A stretch of 64,000 bases of DNA, taken from contig NZ_FOJC01000003.1 in assembly GCF_900109315.1 (NCBI RefSeq), positions 62,001 through 126,000 on the forward strand. The letters run 5' to 3'. Shown here in pieces: positions 40,505 through 50,083 of the stretch. The first letter of the stretch is position 1; each line of letters begins with the position of its first letter. Origin of the DNA: [Haemophilus] ducreyi. GTDB lineage: Bacteria; Pseudomonadota; Gammaproteobacteria; Enterobacterales; Pasteurellaceae. The translations under genes were made by a program, and so were the position numbers. The notes beneath the pieces were generated by a model. That model saw only the letters and a program-made list of their open reading frames with translations, was not told where the DNA came from and did not search any database.

Positions 40505-41467
40505 CTAACGAATCGATTTGACCAAATCTTTCAATGCTATCAATTGTTCTGTTGTTGAACTTAATGCATTGAAAGTACGTTTAAAATTTGAGCCTGGCGT
40601 TAATTGATCTAAATACCAACCAACGTGTTTACGTGCAATTCGATAACCTTTTTGTTCACCATAAAAATGATGAAGATCTTCGATATGCTTCAACATCAAT
40701 TGACATTTTTCATCGATTGATAAATCAATAATGTCACCCGCCTCTAAAAACTGTTTCAGTTCTTGAAACAACCAAGGGCGTCCGAAACTCCCTCTACCAA
40801 TCATCACTGCATCTGCACCTGTATAATCAAGAACATCTTTTGCTTTTTGTGGAGAAGTAATATCTCCATTAGCAATAATCGGCATAAAAACTGCTTGTTT
40901 CACCGCTTTAATACTTTCATACTCTGCCTGTCCATTAAAAAGGCAATCTCGAGTGCGACCGTGAATGGTTAATGCAGATATTCCCGCTTTTTCAGCAATC
41001 TTGGCAATCTGCAAAAAATTTTTATGCGTTTTATCCCAACCTGTTCTAATTTTTAATGTAACTGGCACATCAACAGTATTTACTACCGCATCTAAAATAC
41101 GTGCAACTAATTGAGGTTCACGTAAAAGAGCAGAACCTGCCATTTTTTTGTTTACCTTTTTCGCAGGGCAGCCCATATTAATATCAATAATTTGTGCTCC
41201 ATATGCTACATTTATTTTTGCAGCTTCAGCTATTTCTGTCGGTTCCGAACCTGCAATTTGCACCGCGTTTATACCGATTTCAGCATGATGAGCAAGCCTC
41301 AAGCGCGACTTTTCTGTATGCCAAACATCAGGATTAGTAGACATCATTTCAGAAAACATTAATCCTGCTCCAAGTTGTGAACACAAACGCCGGAAAGGTT
41401 GATCAGTAATGCCTGCCATAGGTGCGAGAAAAATACGACTATTTATCTCATATTGCCCGATTCGCAT
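40505..41467 (-). CDS. dusB: tRNA-dihydrouridine synthase B
   Basis: DusB reduces specific uridines (position 17 in E. coli) of tRNA to dihydrouridine using FMN and NADPH. The 320-residue protein starts [26 protein letters not shown], a typical FMN TIM-barrel start, and has the catalytic cysteine in [20 protein letters not shown] and the later [13 protein letters not shown] and IANGDITS segments. It is the first gene of the dusB-fis operon. Confidence 0.95.
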   Translation of the reverse strand: MRIGQYEINSRIFLAPMAGITDQPFRRLCSQLGAGLMFSEMMSTNPDVWHTEKSRLRLAHHAEIGINAVQIAGSEPTEIAEAAKINVAYGAQIIDINMGCPAKKVNKKMAGSALLREPQLVARILDAVVNTVDVPVTLKIRTGWDKTHKNFLQIAKIAEKAGISALTIHGRTRDCLFNGQAEYESIKAVKQAVFMPIIANGDITSPQKAKDVLDYTGADAVMIGRGSFGRPWLFQELKQFLEAGDIIDLSIDEKCQLMLKHIEDLHHFYGEQKGYRIARKHVGWYLDQLTPGSNFKRTFNALSSTTEQLIALKDLVKSIR

Positions 41468-41529
41468 ATTACCTCTCTTACATAAGTGATTAAAATTGAA
41501 GCAGCTTTTTTATGGATCATCCAAATAAA

Positions 41530-41554
41530 AAGTACGGCTAAAAAAACCGTACTT
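41530..41554 (-). terminator. Terminator between sixA and dusB
   Basis: AAGTACGG (41530-41537) and CCGTACTT (41547-41554) form an 8-bp stem with a 9-base loop. On the minus strand it is followed by TTTATTT. It lies 140 bases after the sixA stop and inside the dusB leader region, so it could act as an attenuator for dusB-fis as well as the sixA terminator. Confidence 0.6.
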
Positions 41555-41572
41555 GTTTATATCATCTAATTG

Positions 41573-41605
41573 TCAGCATATGCTGATATTCAGGCGCATA
41601 TAATA
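41573..41605 (-). promoter_or_regulatory. Putative dusB-fis promoter with a start-site palindrome
   Basis: On the minus strand, a -10-like TATTAT (41605-41600) is followed by ATGCGCC, a GC-rich discriminator of the kind expected for stringently controlled fis promoters. The -35 region is poor. A perfect 14-base palindrome TCAGCATATGCTGA (41573-41586) lies a few bases after the expected start point. The regulator is unknown. Confidence 0.45.
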
Positions 41606-41692
41606 CGCACTTTTTTGATTTTTTGGAAGCCTATTTATTCGACAAATTAAAAAAAATTAAAATAATTAAATAATTATTCATTCATACAAAAA

Positions 41693-42181
41693 CTAAGGCT
41701 TTTGTGTCACAACAAGCGTACCAAAATCAGATTGCCAAGCTATTTCTGCTATCACGGCTGGATAAAAATGAATATGGCTTTGTTGACAGGTTATCGATAA
41801 AACTAAATCGTACACTAATGGAAGATGCGAAATAATTAAAACATTTTTATAGCCTATTTCATATAAAAAGGTTAAATAATTTTTAACATTATCCGGATTG
41901 CCTGACGGGGTAATTCCTTGCCAAATTCCAACTAACTCAGACAAATTTTGACTAAAATTAATCGCTTGCATTCCTTTATTGATATAGGTCAAAGTTTGTT
42001 GAGTTCGTAACAAAGGACTCACCAAAATCTTATCTAATATTTGCTGTTGTGCTTGTAACCGTTCTGCTAACCATCTGCCTTGCCGTTCCGCCATTTGTTG
42101 CCCTAATGGCGTGAGTGAGCGTTGACTATCTGAAGTTGCATTAAAGCTTGCTTCACCATGGCGCATAATCCAAATATTCAT
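41693..42181 (-). CDS. sixA: Phosphohistidine phosphatase SixA
   Basis: SixA is a small histidine-phosphatase-fold enzyme that removes phosphate from histidine; in E. coli it acts on phosphotransferase proteins. The 162-residue protein starts MNIWIMRHGEASFNAT with the RHG catalytic motif, then RSLTPLGQQMAERQGRWLAE and the second conserved histidine region LIISHLPLV. The ATG at 42181 has GAGG five bases upstream. It is divergent from pyk. Confidence 0.9.
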   Translation of the reverse strand: MNIWIMRHGEASFNATSDSQRSLTPLGQQMAERQGRWLAERLQAQQQILDKILVSPLLRTQQTLTYINKGMQAINFSQNLSELVGIWQGITPSGNPDNVKNYLTFLYEIGYKNVLIISHLPLVYDLVLSITCQQSHIHFYPAVIAEIAWQSDFGTLVVTQKP

Positions 42182-42197
42182 CAACACCTCATTTTTG

Positions 42198-42226
42198 TTT
42201 AAAGTTCATTCATTTAGGCGTATAAT
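42198..42226 (+). promoter_or_regulatory. Putative pyk promoter
   Basis: An exact TATAAT (42221-42226) with a TTTAAA -35 candidate (42198-42203) and a 17-base spacer, giving a leader of about 70 bases before the pyruvate kinase ATG. Confidence 0.55.
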
Positions 42227-42301
42227 GCTACACGTTTACAGCAGTTACAAGCCTATGTGAAAAGAATTTTTAATTATTATCAATAAATTACGGAGCAATA
42301 C

Positions 42302-43741
42302 ATGTCTAGAAAACTTAGAAGAACCAAAATTGTTTGTACAATGGGGCCTGCAACTGATCGTAGCAATAATTTGGAAAGAATTATCGCCGCAGGAGCAAAC
42401 ATGGTTCGTATGAACTTCTCACACGGCGTGCCTGAAGACCATATTGAACGAGCAAATAAAGTTCGTGAAATAGCTGCGCGCTTGGGTAAACATGTTGCTA
42501 TTTTAGGTGACTTACAAGGTCCAAAAATTCGTGTATCAACGTTCAAAGAAGGAAAAATTTTCTTAAACATAGGCGATAAATTTACCTTAGATGCTGATTT
42601 ACCACGTGGTGAAGGGGATCAACAAGTGGTCGGTTTAGATTATAAAAACTTACCCAACGATGTCGTACCCGGTGATATCCTTTTATTAGATGATGGTAAT
42701 GTACAATTAAAAGTTATTTCTGTAGAGGGTGCTAAAGTACATACTGAAGTCACGCTTGGTGGTCCTTTATCAAATAATAAAGGCATTAATAAGTTAGGCG
42801 GTGGTTTATCTGCTCCTGCACTAACGGAAAAAGATAAAGAAGATATTAAATTAGCTGCGCGTATCGGTGTAGATTATTTAGCGGTTTCATTTCCACAATC
42901 TAGTCAAGACTTACACCATGCACGTCAATTAGCAGAAGAAGCGGGCTTAGATACCAAAATTGTTGCAAAAGTAGAACGTGCTGAAACTGTAGCAACTGAA
43001 GAAGCAATGGACGATATCATTTTAGGTGCTGATGTGGTGATGGTTGCACGTGGTGACTTAGGTGTTGAGATTGGTGATGCTGCATTAGTTGGCGTACAAA
43101 AACGATTAATTCGTCGTGCAAGAAAGTTAAACCGTGTAGTGATCACCGCAACTCAAATGATGGAATCAATGATCAAGAAACCAATGCCAACACGTGCTGA
43201 AGTAATGGATGTGGCTAATGCCGTGTTAGATGGCACTGATGCCGTAATGTTGTCAGGCGAAACTGCAAGCGGTGATTACCCTGTAGAAACTGTTAAATCA
43301 ATGGCAGAAGTCTGTTTAGGTGCAGAAACTATGCCAAGTATTAATATTTCTCGCCACCGCATGCAAGGCAAATTCGCCGCCATTGATGAAGCCATTGCAA
43401 TGTCTGCGATGTACACGGCTAACCATCTAGAAGGCGTTTCTGCAATCATTGCATTGACTCACTCCGGTGAAACGGCAAAATTAATGAGCCGTATTAGTTC
43501 TGGCTTACCAATTTATGCGCTATCACGTAATCAACAAGCATTAAATCGCACTGCACTTTATCGTGGTGTAACGCCCGTATACTATAACGAAGAAAGCCGT
43601 ACAATCGAAGGGGCTAAAAAAGGTATTGCATTGCTCAAAGAAAAAGGCTATTTAATGACCGGTGATTTAGTCTTATTAACACAAGGTAGCGAATCAAAAG
43701 ATGGCGGTACTAATACTTGTCGAATTTTAAAAGTGGAATAA
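42302..43741 (+). CDS. pyk: Pyruvate kinase
   Basis: Pyruvate kinase makes pyruvate and ATP from phosphoenolpyruvate. The 479-residue protein starts [20 protein letters not shown], has MVRMNFSHG, the potassium/magnesium and catalytic KVERAET, the signature [13 protein letters not shown] and [10 protein letters not shown], and the C-terminal regulatory domain. The length is that of the PykA (type II, AMP-activated) class. The ATG at 42302 has GGAG upstream. A strong terminator follows. Confidence 0.96.
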   Translation: MSRKLRRTKIVCTMGPATDRSNNLERIIAAGANMVRMNFSHGVPEDHIERANKVREIAARLGKHVAILGDLQGPKIRVSTFKEGKIFLNIGDKFTLDADLPRGEGDQQVVGLDYKNLPNDVVPGDILLLDDGNVQLKVISVEGAKVHTEVTLGGPLSNNKGINKLGGGLSAPALTEKDKEDIKLAARIGVDYLAVSFPQSSQDLHHARQLAEEAGLDTKIVAKVERAETVATEEAMDDIILGADVVMVARGDLGVEIGDAALVGVQKRLIRRARKLNRVVITATQMMESMIKKPMPTRAEVMDVANAVLDGTDAVMLSGETASGDYPVETVKSMAEVCLGAETMPSINISRHRMQGKFAAIDEAIAMSAMYTANHLEGVSAIIALTHSGETAKLMSRISSGLPIYALSRNQQALNRTALYRGVTPVYYNEESRTIEGAKKGIALLKEKGYLMTGDLVLLTQGSESKDGGTNTCRILKVE

Positions 43742-43762
43742 ATTTCATATTTAAATACCGCA

Positions 43763-43787
43763 ACCCACGTGCCAACGTGGGTTTTTT
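43763..43787 (+). terminator. pyk terminator
   Basis: ACCCACGT (43763-43770) and ACGTGGGT (43775-43782) form a perfect 8-bp stem with a 4-base loop, then TTTTT. Confidence 0.9.
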
Positions 43788-43840
43788 ACTATCACCAAAC
43801 TCATTAGCCATTACAACATAGTATAGGATCGTCAATTCTA

Positions 43841-44887
43841 ATGAAAAAACCACCGCTTAATATCTGTATTCTACGCCTTTCTGCCATAGGTGATGTATGC
43901 CATACCCTTGCAGTCATTCAAGCTATACAACGCCAATATCCTGATATCAAGATCAGTTGGATTATAGGCAAAACAGAAGCACATTTAATGCAAGGCATTC
44001 ACAATGTTGAACTTATCCCTTACGATAAAAAAAGCGGTTGGCAAGGAATTATTACACTTTGGAAACAATTAAAAAATAAGCGATTTGATTTCTTACTCAA
44101 TATGCAAACCGCATTACGTGCTTCAATGCTTTCAATAGGAATAAAAGCAACTCACAAAATTGGTTTTAATAAAGATCGCGCAAGAGAAATGCAATCACTA
44201 TTTGTCGATTCTCAAGTAGAAATGACCGCTTCTCCACACGTATTAGATGGACAGATGATGTTTGCAAAAGCCATTGGCGTTACTGATCTTACACCAAGAT
44301 GGCATTTACCCGTTAGTTCAACAGATCTTGCTTACAGTAATCAATTTTTAAATCCACATACACAAAATGTTGTGATTGCGCCTTGTTCTAGCAAAACTGA
44401 AAAAGACTGGGATATCGCCTCTAATGCTGAAATTGCAAAATGGCTAACTGATCAAAATATTAATGTGATTATTGTCGGCTCACCAACTGATTACGAATGC
44501 GCTACTGCCAACCAAATCAAACAATTAGCGCCTAAGGTGATCAACACCACAGGAAAAACAACATTAAAACAGCTTGCGGCTTTAATTAAACAAGTTGATC
44601 TTGTTATTGCACCTGATACGGGAGTCGCTCATATTGCCACCACCCAACATACTCGTGTAATCGGCTTATATGCCATTCATAACCCTCGCAGAACTGCACC
44701 TTATTCTGATCAAGCGAATGTAATTTCTGTCTATGATGAAGCAATTCTAGACTATTACGGCACCTCTTGGGATAAACTTGCTTGGGCAACTAAAGCTAAA
44801 AGTAAAAAAGGCGAAAAATTAATGCAGCGTATTACTGTTGAAGCGGTCAAACAAAAAATAGTTGAAACTCTTAACTTAAAATTATAA
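43841..44887 (+). CDS. opsX: Family 9 heptosyltransferase (OpsX/WaaC type)
   Basis: This enzyme adds L-glycero-D-manno-heptose from ADP-heptose to the Kdo of the lipopolysaccharide core. The 348-residue protein starts NICILRLSAIGDVCHTLAVI, a typical family 9 start, has IGKTEAHLM and FNKDRAREMQSLFV, and the donor-binding VIAPDTGVAHIATTQHTRVI. The pattern is closest to H. influenzae OpsX, which adds the first heptose; the acceptor position is inferred. It stands between pyk and aroF in the same direction. Confidence 0.82.
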   Translation: MKKPPLNICILRLSAIGDVCHTLAVIQAIQRQYPDIKISWIIGKTEAHLMQGIHNVELIPYDKKSGWQGIITLWKQLKNKRFDFLLNMQTALRASMLSIGIKATHKIGFNKDRAREMQSLFVDSQVEMTASPHVLDGQMMFAKAIGVTDLTPRWHLPVSSTDLAYSNQFLNPHTQNVVIAPCSSKTEKDWDIASNAEIAKWLTDQNINVIIVGSPTDYECATANQIKQLAPKVINTTGKTTLKQLAALIKQVDLVIAPDTGVAHIATTQHTRVIGLYAIHNPRRTAPYSDQANVISVYDEAILDYYGTSWDKLAWATKAKSKKGEKLMQRITVEAVKQKIVETLNLKL

Positions 44888-44926
44888 AATAATAATGTAT
44901 CAAAAATTTTATACAAGGAAATAAAG

Positions 44927-46006
44927 GTGGATTCTGTAGCAAATCAAGATAGTTTACATAATGTAAATATCTCTACTGAAAAAGTATTACTTACTCCAAA
45001 ACAACTAAAAACTGAGTTTCCATTACCCGATCATTTACGTAAGCAAATTGAAAAATCACGCCAAAAAATTGCCGCGATTATTCATAAAAAAGATCCACGT
45101 AAACTTATTATCATCGGACCTTGTTCTATTCACGATATCTCTGCCGCATTAGAGTATGGCCAAAAACTAAAAAAATTAGCCGACCAAGTAAGCGATCAAC
45201 TTTATATTGTAATGCGGGTATATTTTGAAAAACCGCGCACCACCGTAGGATGGAAGGGCTTAATTAACGATCCACAAATAGATGGCACTTTTGATGTTGA
45301 AGCCGGTTTACGCATTGCACGTAAATTGTGCTTAGATTTAACTGAACTAGGCTTACCACTAGCCACAGAAGCACTAGATCCAATGACACCACAATATTTA
45401 GCAGATCTTTTTAGCTGGTCAGCGATTGGAGCAAGAACGACTGAATCACAAACACATCGCGAATTAGCTTCTGGTTTATCTATGGCCGTTGGCTTTAAAA
45501 ATGGCACTGATGGCGGCCTAGCTGTGGCGATTAACGCCATGCAATCTACCGCACAACCGCATCGTTTCATTGGTATCAATCAAAATGGACAGGTCAATTT
45601 ATTAAATACTAAAGGAAATCCTGATGGGCACGTGATTTTACGTGGCGGTAAAAAACCTAACTTTGAACAAAAATATGTAATGGAATGTGAAACTGCATTA
45701 CGTAACGCAGGTTTAGAAGAAGCCATAATGATTGATTGTAGCCACGGTAATTCAAATAAAGATCACACACGTCAACCTGCAGTTGCAGAAAATGTACTGA
45801 CGCAATTATTGGCAGGTAACCGATCGATCATCGGCTTAATGATTGAAAGCCATTTAAATGCGGGTAATCAGCCCTCTGAACAATCATTCCAAGAGATGAA
45901 ATACGGCATATCCATTACAGATGCTTGTATTGATTGGCAAACCACTGAACATATACTTCTCAACTTCGCTGCAAAATTAAGAAATCCCCCATCTTCCTTT
46001 CAGTAA
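44927..46006 (+). CDS. aroF: 3-deoxy-7-phosphoheptulonate synthase (AroF-like)
   Basis: DAHP synthase condenses phosphoenolpyruvate and erythrose 4-phosphate, the first step of aromatic amino acid synthesis. The 359-residue type I enzyme has IIGPCSIHD, RVYFEKPRTTVGWKGLINDP, SAIGARTTESQTHRE and DCSHGNSNKDHTRQ. The N-terminus (DSLHNVNISTEKVLLTPKQL) follows E. coli AroF, the tyrosine-sensitive form, and tyrA is directly downstream as in E. coli, so tyrosine feedback is likely. The start is GTG at 44927 with AAGGA eight bases upstream. An inverted repeat TGTAT...ATACA (44896-44915) precedes it but is two bases too long for a TyrR box. Confidence 0.9.
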   Translation: MDSVANQDSLHNVNISTEKVLLTPKQLKTEFPLPDHLRKQIEKSRQKIAAIIHKKDPRKLIIIGPCSIHDISAALEYGQKLKKLADQVSDQLYIVMRVYFEKPRTTVGWKGLINDPQIDGTFDVEAGLRIARKLCLDLTELGLPLATEALDPMTPQYLADLFSWSAIGARTTESQTHRELASGLSMAVGFKNGTDGGLAVAINAMQSTAQPHRFIGINQNGQVNLLNTKGNPDGHVILRGGKKPNFEQKYVMECETALRNAGLEEAIMIDCSHGNSNKDHTRQPAVAENVLTQLLAGNRSIIGLMIESHLNAGNQPSEQSFQEMKYGISITDACIDWQTTEHILLNFAAKLRNPPSSFQ

Positions 46007-46031
46007 TATTAATCTTGATGCCTAAACTGAT

Positions 46032-47150
46032 ATGCACCAACTCACTCATTTACGCCGTAAAATTGATCAAATAGATCAAGCGCTGATTGAATTACTTAGC
46101 GAACGCTTAAAAATTGTTACACAAATCGGCAAAGTGAAATATGAAGACGGTCTACCTATTTATACCCCTGATCGAGAAGTCACTGTACTGGCTAATTGCC
46201 GACAATATGCTGAAAAGTTAGGCATTTCAAGCGATTTTATCGAAGATATCTTAAGAAGAGTGATGCGAGAATCTTATGTTAATGAAAATAAATTTGGCTT
46301 TAAAAAAACTAACCCTCTTATAAAAAAAATCGTTATTGTCGGCGGAAGAGGTAAGCTAGGCGGGTTATTTGGATCTTTCCTGAAGCAATCTGGTTATTAT
46401 ATAGAAATACTCGACCAACAAGATTGGCCTAATGCTGAACAAATTATTGCAAATAGTGATGTAATTATTGTTTGTGTGCCTATTGCAAGCACTCTAGAAA
46501 CCCTAGAATGCTTAGCACCCTATCTGACTCCCAATATGCTTTTGGCAGATCTAACTTCAGTAAAAACCGCTCCACTCAAAAAAATGTTAGCTGTCCATCG
46601 CGGCGCAGTAATAGGCTTACATCCAATGTTTGGTCCTGATATTCCTAATATGGCAAAACAAGTTGTCTTATACTGTCCTGGGCGTTTTGCTGACCAATAT
46701 GAATGGCTACTTGAACAAATACGGATTTGGGGTGCAAAAATTGAAGTTATTGAAGCAGAAGAACACGATCAAGCTATGACGTATATACAAGCACTACGCC
46801 ATTTCGCAACGTTTTCAATGGGCTTACACTTATCGAAACAGCCAATACAATTATCGCAATTACTTACTCTCTCTTCCCCCATTTACCATTTAGAATTAGC
46901 GATGGTCGGTCGATTGTTTGCTCAAGATGGCAGTTTATATGCCGATATCATTTCCAATAAGCCTGAAAATTTAGCCGTTTTAAAATCCCTTCAAGAAACC
47001 TATGAAACGAGCTTAGCATTCTTTTTAAATAATGATAAAACAACCTTTATTGAAACTTTTAATAAAGTACATAAATGGTTTGGTGATTATTCAAAACAGT
47101 TCTTAAAAGAAAGTGGCACTTTACTTCAAAAAGCAAATGATGATTGGTAA
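46032..47150 (+). CDS. tyrA: Bifunctional chorismate mutase/prephenate dehydrogenase (T-protein)
   Basis: TyrA makes prephenate from chorismate and then 4-hydroxyphenylpyruvate for tyrosine. The 372-residue protein has an AroQ-type mutase domain (about 1-90; LRRKIDQIDQALIELLSERL, with KVKYEDGLPIYTPDRE) and a prephenate dehydrogenase domain with the NAD loop IVIVGGRGKLGGLFGSFLK and HPMFGPDIPNMAKQ. The ATG follows the aroF stop by 25 bases, so the two form an operon. Confidence 0.95.
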   Translation: MHQLTHLRRKIDQIDQALIELLSERLKIVTQIGKVKYEDGLPIYTPDREVTVLANCRQYAEKLGISSDFIEDILRRVMRESYVNENKFGFKKTNPLIKKIVIVGGRGKLGGLFGSFLKQSGYYIEILDQQDWPNAEQIIANSDVIIVCVPIASTLETLECLAPYLTPNMLLADLTSVKTAPLKKMLAVHRGAVIGLHPMFGPDIPNMAKQVVLYCPGRFADQYEWLLEQIRIWGAKIEVIEAEEHDQAMTYIQALRHFATFSMGLHLSKQPIQLSQLLTLSSPIYHLELAMVGRLFAQDGSLYADIISNKPENLAVLKSLQETYETSLAFFLNNDKTTFIETFNKVHKWFGDYSKQFLKESGTLLQKANDDW

Positions 47151-47168
47151 TAAGCTCATCTTTCGATA

Positions 47169-47192
47169 AGCATTATTATTTATGATAATGCT
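47169..47192. terminator. Weak bidirectional hairpin between tyrA and dxs
   Basis: AGCATTAT (47169-47176) pairs with ATAATGCT (47185-47192) around an 8-base loop, reaching into the last codons of dxs. The T-runs are short on both sides, so termination is likely to be weak. Confidence 0.45.
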
Positions 47193-49033
47193 AATTTAAT
47201 TTTCTGCTCAATCCCTTTTGCATCTAAACCAAAATCAGCATAACTCTCTTGTTGAGTTGATTGCGGTATAAACATATCAGGAAGCCCAATCAGCACAAGC
47301 GGTTTAATTTTGCCTATTTGTTGTAAATATTCATTTACTGCACTGCCTGCTCCGCCTTGAATAGCATTTTCTTCTAACGTCACCAATAAACTATGTGAAT
47401 CGGCTAATTCACTAATCAGTGTTTTATCTAATGGTTTAACAAAACGCATATCCACTAAGGTGTAATTATGTGAAATGGCCACTTCTTGCGCTTCACTTAA
47501 TAATGCGCCAAAATTCAAAATAGCCACCTTTTTACCTTGATGAATGATTCTTGCTTTACCGACTGCTAACTCTGCCATTGGTTGTAACGCGATGCCGCGT
47601 GCATTACCACGTGGATAACGAATCGCCGTTGGTGTCTGCATTTTATAAGCAGTATAAAGCATTTGATGCATCTCATTTTCATCCGCTGGACACATAATGG
47701 TCATATTAGGAATACAACGCATAAAACTCAAATCAAATGCGCCTTGGTGAGTTTGGCCATCTGCACCCACAACACCCGCACGATCAATTGCAAAAATTAC
47801 CGGTAAGTTTTGAATAGCTATATCATGAATTAATTGATCATAAGCACGTTGTAAAAAAGTTGAGTAAATTGCCACTACTGGTTTATAACCCACAATAGCT
47901 AGTCCTGCTGCAAAAGTGACCGCATGTTGCTCGGCAATTGCCACATCAAAATATTGTGTAGGAAAACGTTTTGAAAACTCAACCATTCCCGAGCCTTCAC
48001 GCATAGCAGGTGTAATACCAATGATCTTTTCATCATTTTTTGCCATTTCACATAACCAATTACCAAAAATATCAGAATATGTCGGCACTATTTTTGATTG
48101 TGGTAATTTACCCGATGCTGGATCAAACCTAGGTACACCATGATAACTGATAGGATCATTTTCAGCCGGTTCATAGCCTTTCCCTTTTTTAGTGCGGACA
48201 TGTAAAAATTGTGGACCTTTCAATTCCCGCATATTTGTCAATGTTTTCACTAACTCTTCAATATTATGCCCATCAATAGGCCCAATATAATTAAAGCCAA
48301 GTTCTTCAAATAGCGTACTATCGGGCGAAAAAATCACACCTTTCATATGCTCTTCACTTTTTTTCATGAAGTTTTTGATAGTCGGCACTTTATCAAGGAC
48401 TTTTTTACTACCATCACGCATACTTGTATAAAGTGATCCTGAAAAAATACGCGCCAAGTGATTATTCAATGCGCCAACGTTTTCAGAAATTGACATCTCA
48501 TTATCATTTAAGATCACTAACATATCAGTGTGTAATGCACCAGCATGATTCATCGCTTCAAACGCCATTCCAGCAGTAATAGCACCATCACCAATAACAC
48601 AAACCGTTTTACGACCAGCATTCTCTTTTTGTGCAGCAACTGCAATCCCTAAACCTGCACTAATGGAAGTAGAAGAATGACCAACACTTAACACATCATA
48701 AGGGCTTTCTTCTCGCCAAGGAAAAGGATGGATACCATTTTTTTGGCGAATAGTATGCATTTGATCACGGCGACCGGTAAGAATTTTATGCGGATAGGCT
48801 TGATGACCAACATCCCAAATCAGTTGATCAAAAGGTGTATGATAAACATAATGCAAAGCAACTGTCAACTCAACAACGCCTAAACCTGAGGCCAAATGCC
48901 CACTCGTTTGGCTTACTGAATCCAATAAATAAGTTCGTAACTCATTCGCTAAAGCGGATAAATCTTCTTTTCCAAGTAAACGTAAATCTTCAGGTGAATC
49001 AATTTGGCTTAACAGAGGATATTTATTTTGCAT
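47180..49033 (-). CDS. dxs: 1-deoxy-D-xylulose-5-phosphate synthase
   Basis: Dxs condenses pyruvate and glyceraldehyde 3-phosphate, the entry to the MEP isoprenoid pathway and also to thiamine and pyridoxal. The 617-residue transketolase-type protein has the thiamine diphosphate motif [38 protein letters not shown], the pyrimidine-domain [17 protein letters not shown], and [18 protein letters not shown]. The length is normal. It is separated by 71 bases from suhB upstream on the same strand. Confidence 0.96.
   Translation of the reverse strand: MQNKYPLLSQIDSPEDLRLLGKEDLSALANELRTYLLDSVSQTSGHLASGLGVVELTVALHYVYHTPFDQLIWDVGHQAYPHKILTGRRDQMHTIRQKNGIHPFPWREESPYDVLSVGHSSTSISAGLGIAVAAQKENAGRKTVCVIGDGAITAGMAFEAMNHAGALHTDMLVILNDNEMSISENVGALNNHLARIFSGSLYTSMRDGSKKVLDKVPTIKNFMKKSEEHMKGVIFSPDSTLFEELGFNYIGPIDGHNIEELVKTLTNMRELKGPQFLHVRTKKGKGYEPAENDPISYHGVPRFDPASGKLPQSKIVPTYSDIFGNWLCEMAKNDEKIIGITPAMREGSGMVEFSKRFPTQYFDVAIAEQHAVTFAAGLAIVGYKPVVAIYSTFLQRAYDQLIHDIAIQNLPVIFAIDRAGVVGADGQTHQGAFDLSFMRCIPNMTIMCPADENEMHQMLYTAYKMQTPTAIRYPRGNARGIALQPMAELAVGKARIIHQGKKVAILNFGALLSEAQEVAISHNYTLVDMRFVKPLDKTLISELADSHSLLVTLEENAIQGGAGSAVNEYLQQIGKIKPLVLIGLPDMFIPQSTQQESYADFGLDAKGIEQKIKLALS
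47295..47303 (+). repeat. DNA uptake signal sequence within dxs
   Basis: Perfect ACAAGCGGT followed by TTAATTT, inside the dxs coding sequence (which reads on the other strand). Confidence 0.75.
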
Positions 49034-49104
49034 AATGTTTTCTTTAAATTATTACGGAATAAGATTGTTACATTGAATAACAATAACTTATTCCGCAATA
49101 AAAA

Positions 49105-49917
49105 TTAGTTTTTAAGATCTGCCGTTAATGTTGGCTGAATATAATTTAAAATTTCTTTCACAACTCGTGATTGGCCTGCAATAATATTGCCTGATTTTAA
49201 ATAATCAGTACCGCCTACAAAATTGCTCACAATAGCGCCCGCTTCACGCGCAATTAAATCGCCCGCTGCACAATCCCAAGGTTTTAAACCAATCTCAAAA
49301 AAACCATCTACTCGATTTGCCGCTACATACGCCAGATCTAATGCTGCTGAACCAGTGCGACGGAAATCTGCAACGCCATTATTCACTAATGCTTCTAGCA
49401 TATTTAAATGGGCAACACGATGTTGCGAGGATTTGAATGGAAAACCTGTCGCAAGAATAGCACCGGTTAAATCACGACGCTCTGCATTTACACGTAAACG
49501 GAATTCATTCAATTTTGCACCTTCACCACGTACCGCAGTAAAAAGCTCATTACGAATAGGATCATATACGACACCTACCGTAGTACGGCCATTTTCACGG
49601 ATTGCAATCGATACAGAAAAATGAGGTAAACGCTTCACGAAATTAGTTGTGCCATCTAATGGATCAATCACCCATTGTACATTCTCATTTTTTCCAGCCA
49701 AAATGCCCGCTTCTTCACAGATAATTCCGTGATCAGGATAAGATTTACGAATAACATCAATAATTGCCGCTTCAGCCGCTTTATCAATATCCGTTATATA
49801 ATCATTTATACCTTTTTGAACAACTTCTGTTTCAATGATCGCTTGCTCATAGCCTTTTGCAATAATATTGCCTGCTTTTCGTGCTGCACGAATAGCAATG
49901 TTTAACATTGGGTTCAT
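49105..49917 (-). CDS. suhB: Inositol-1-monophosphatase SuhB
   Basis: SuhB hydrolyses inositol monophosphate in vitro and in E. coli binds RNA polymerase and helps rRNA transcription antitermination. The 270-residue protein has the metal-binding motifs EEAGILAG, VIDPLDGTTNFVKRLPHFSV and the second signature KPWDCAAGDLIAREAGAIV. The antitermination partner NusB is also encoded in this window (53294-53707). It is divergent from the YfiF-like gene. Confidence 0.94.
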   Translation of the reverse strand: MNPMLNIAIRAARKAGNIIAKGYEQAIIETEVVQKGINDYITDIDKAAEAAIIDVIRKSYPDHGIICEEAGILAGKNENVQWVIDPLDGTTNFVKRLPHFSVSIAIRENGRTTVGVVYDPIRNELFTAVRGEGAKLNEFRLRVNAERRDLTGAILATGFPFKSSQHRVAHLNMLEALVNNGVADFRRTGSAALDLAYVAANRVDGFFEIGLKPWDCAAGDLIAREAGAIVSNFVGGTDYLKSGNIIAGQSRVVKEILNYIQPTLTADLKN

Positions 49918-49986
49918 AATTCCACCAAATTTTAAAGAACATAAAATGACGAATGATTATAAAGAAAGTCAGTAAATAAAGAAATA

Positions 49987-50032
49987 AAAAGCGGTCAGTT
50001 TCCCAAAGTTTTTTACAAAAAAAACCGCTTTT
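49987..50032. repeat. Inverted uptake-signal pair in the suhB/yfiF divergent region
   Basis: AAAAGCGGT (49987-49995) faces ACCGCTTTT (50024-50032), 9 perfect pairs, around an AT-rich loop with CCAAAGTTTTTTAC. Here the element lies between two divergent genes, not after a gene, so it cannot be a simple terminator and may lie in the promoters. Confidence 0.65.
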
Positions 50033-50083
50033 CCCAAATACAATACTCTATAATAAATGCAATATTTACGAAGGAACACCAAT

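Noticed and set aside
44896-44915. TGTAT...ATACA inverted repeat before aroF as a TyrR box
   Set aside because: The TyrR box needs TGTAAA-N6-TTTACA (18 bases); this one is 20 bases and lacks the inner AA/TT, so I only mention it.
49223-49624. 133-codon plus-strand frame opposite suhB
   Set aside because: It is antisense to conserved SuhB motifs, rich in Arg, Ser and Pro as shadow frames are, and lacks a ribosome site.
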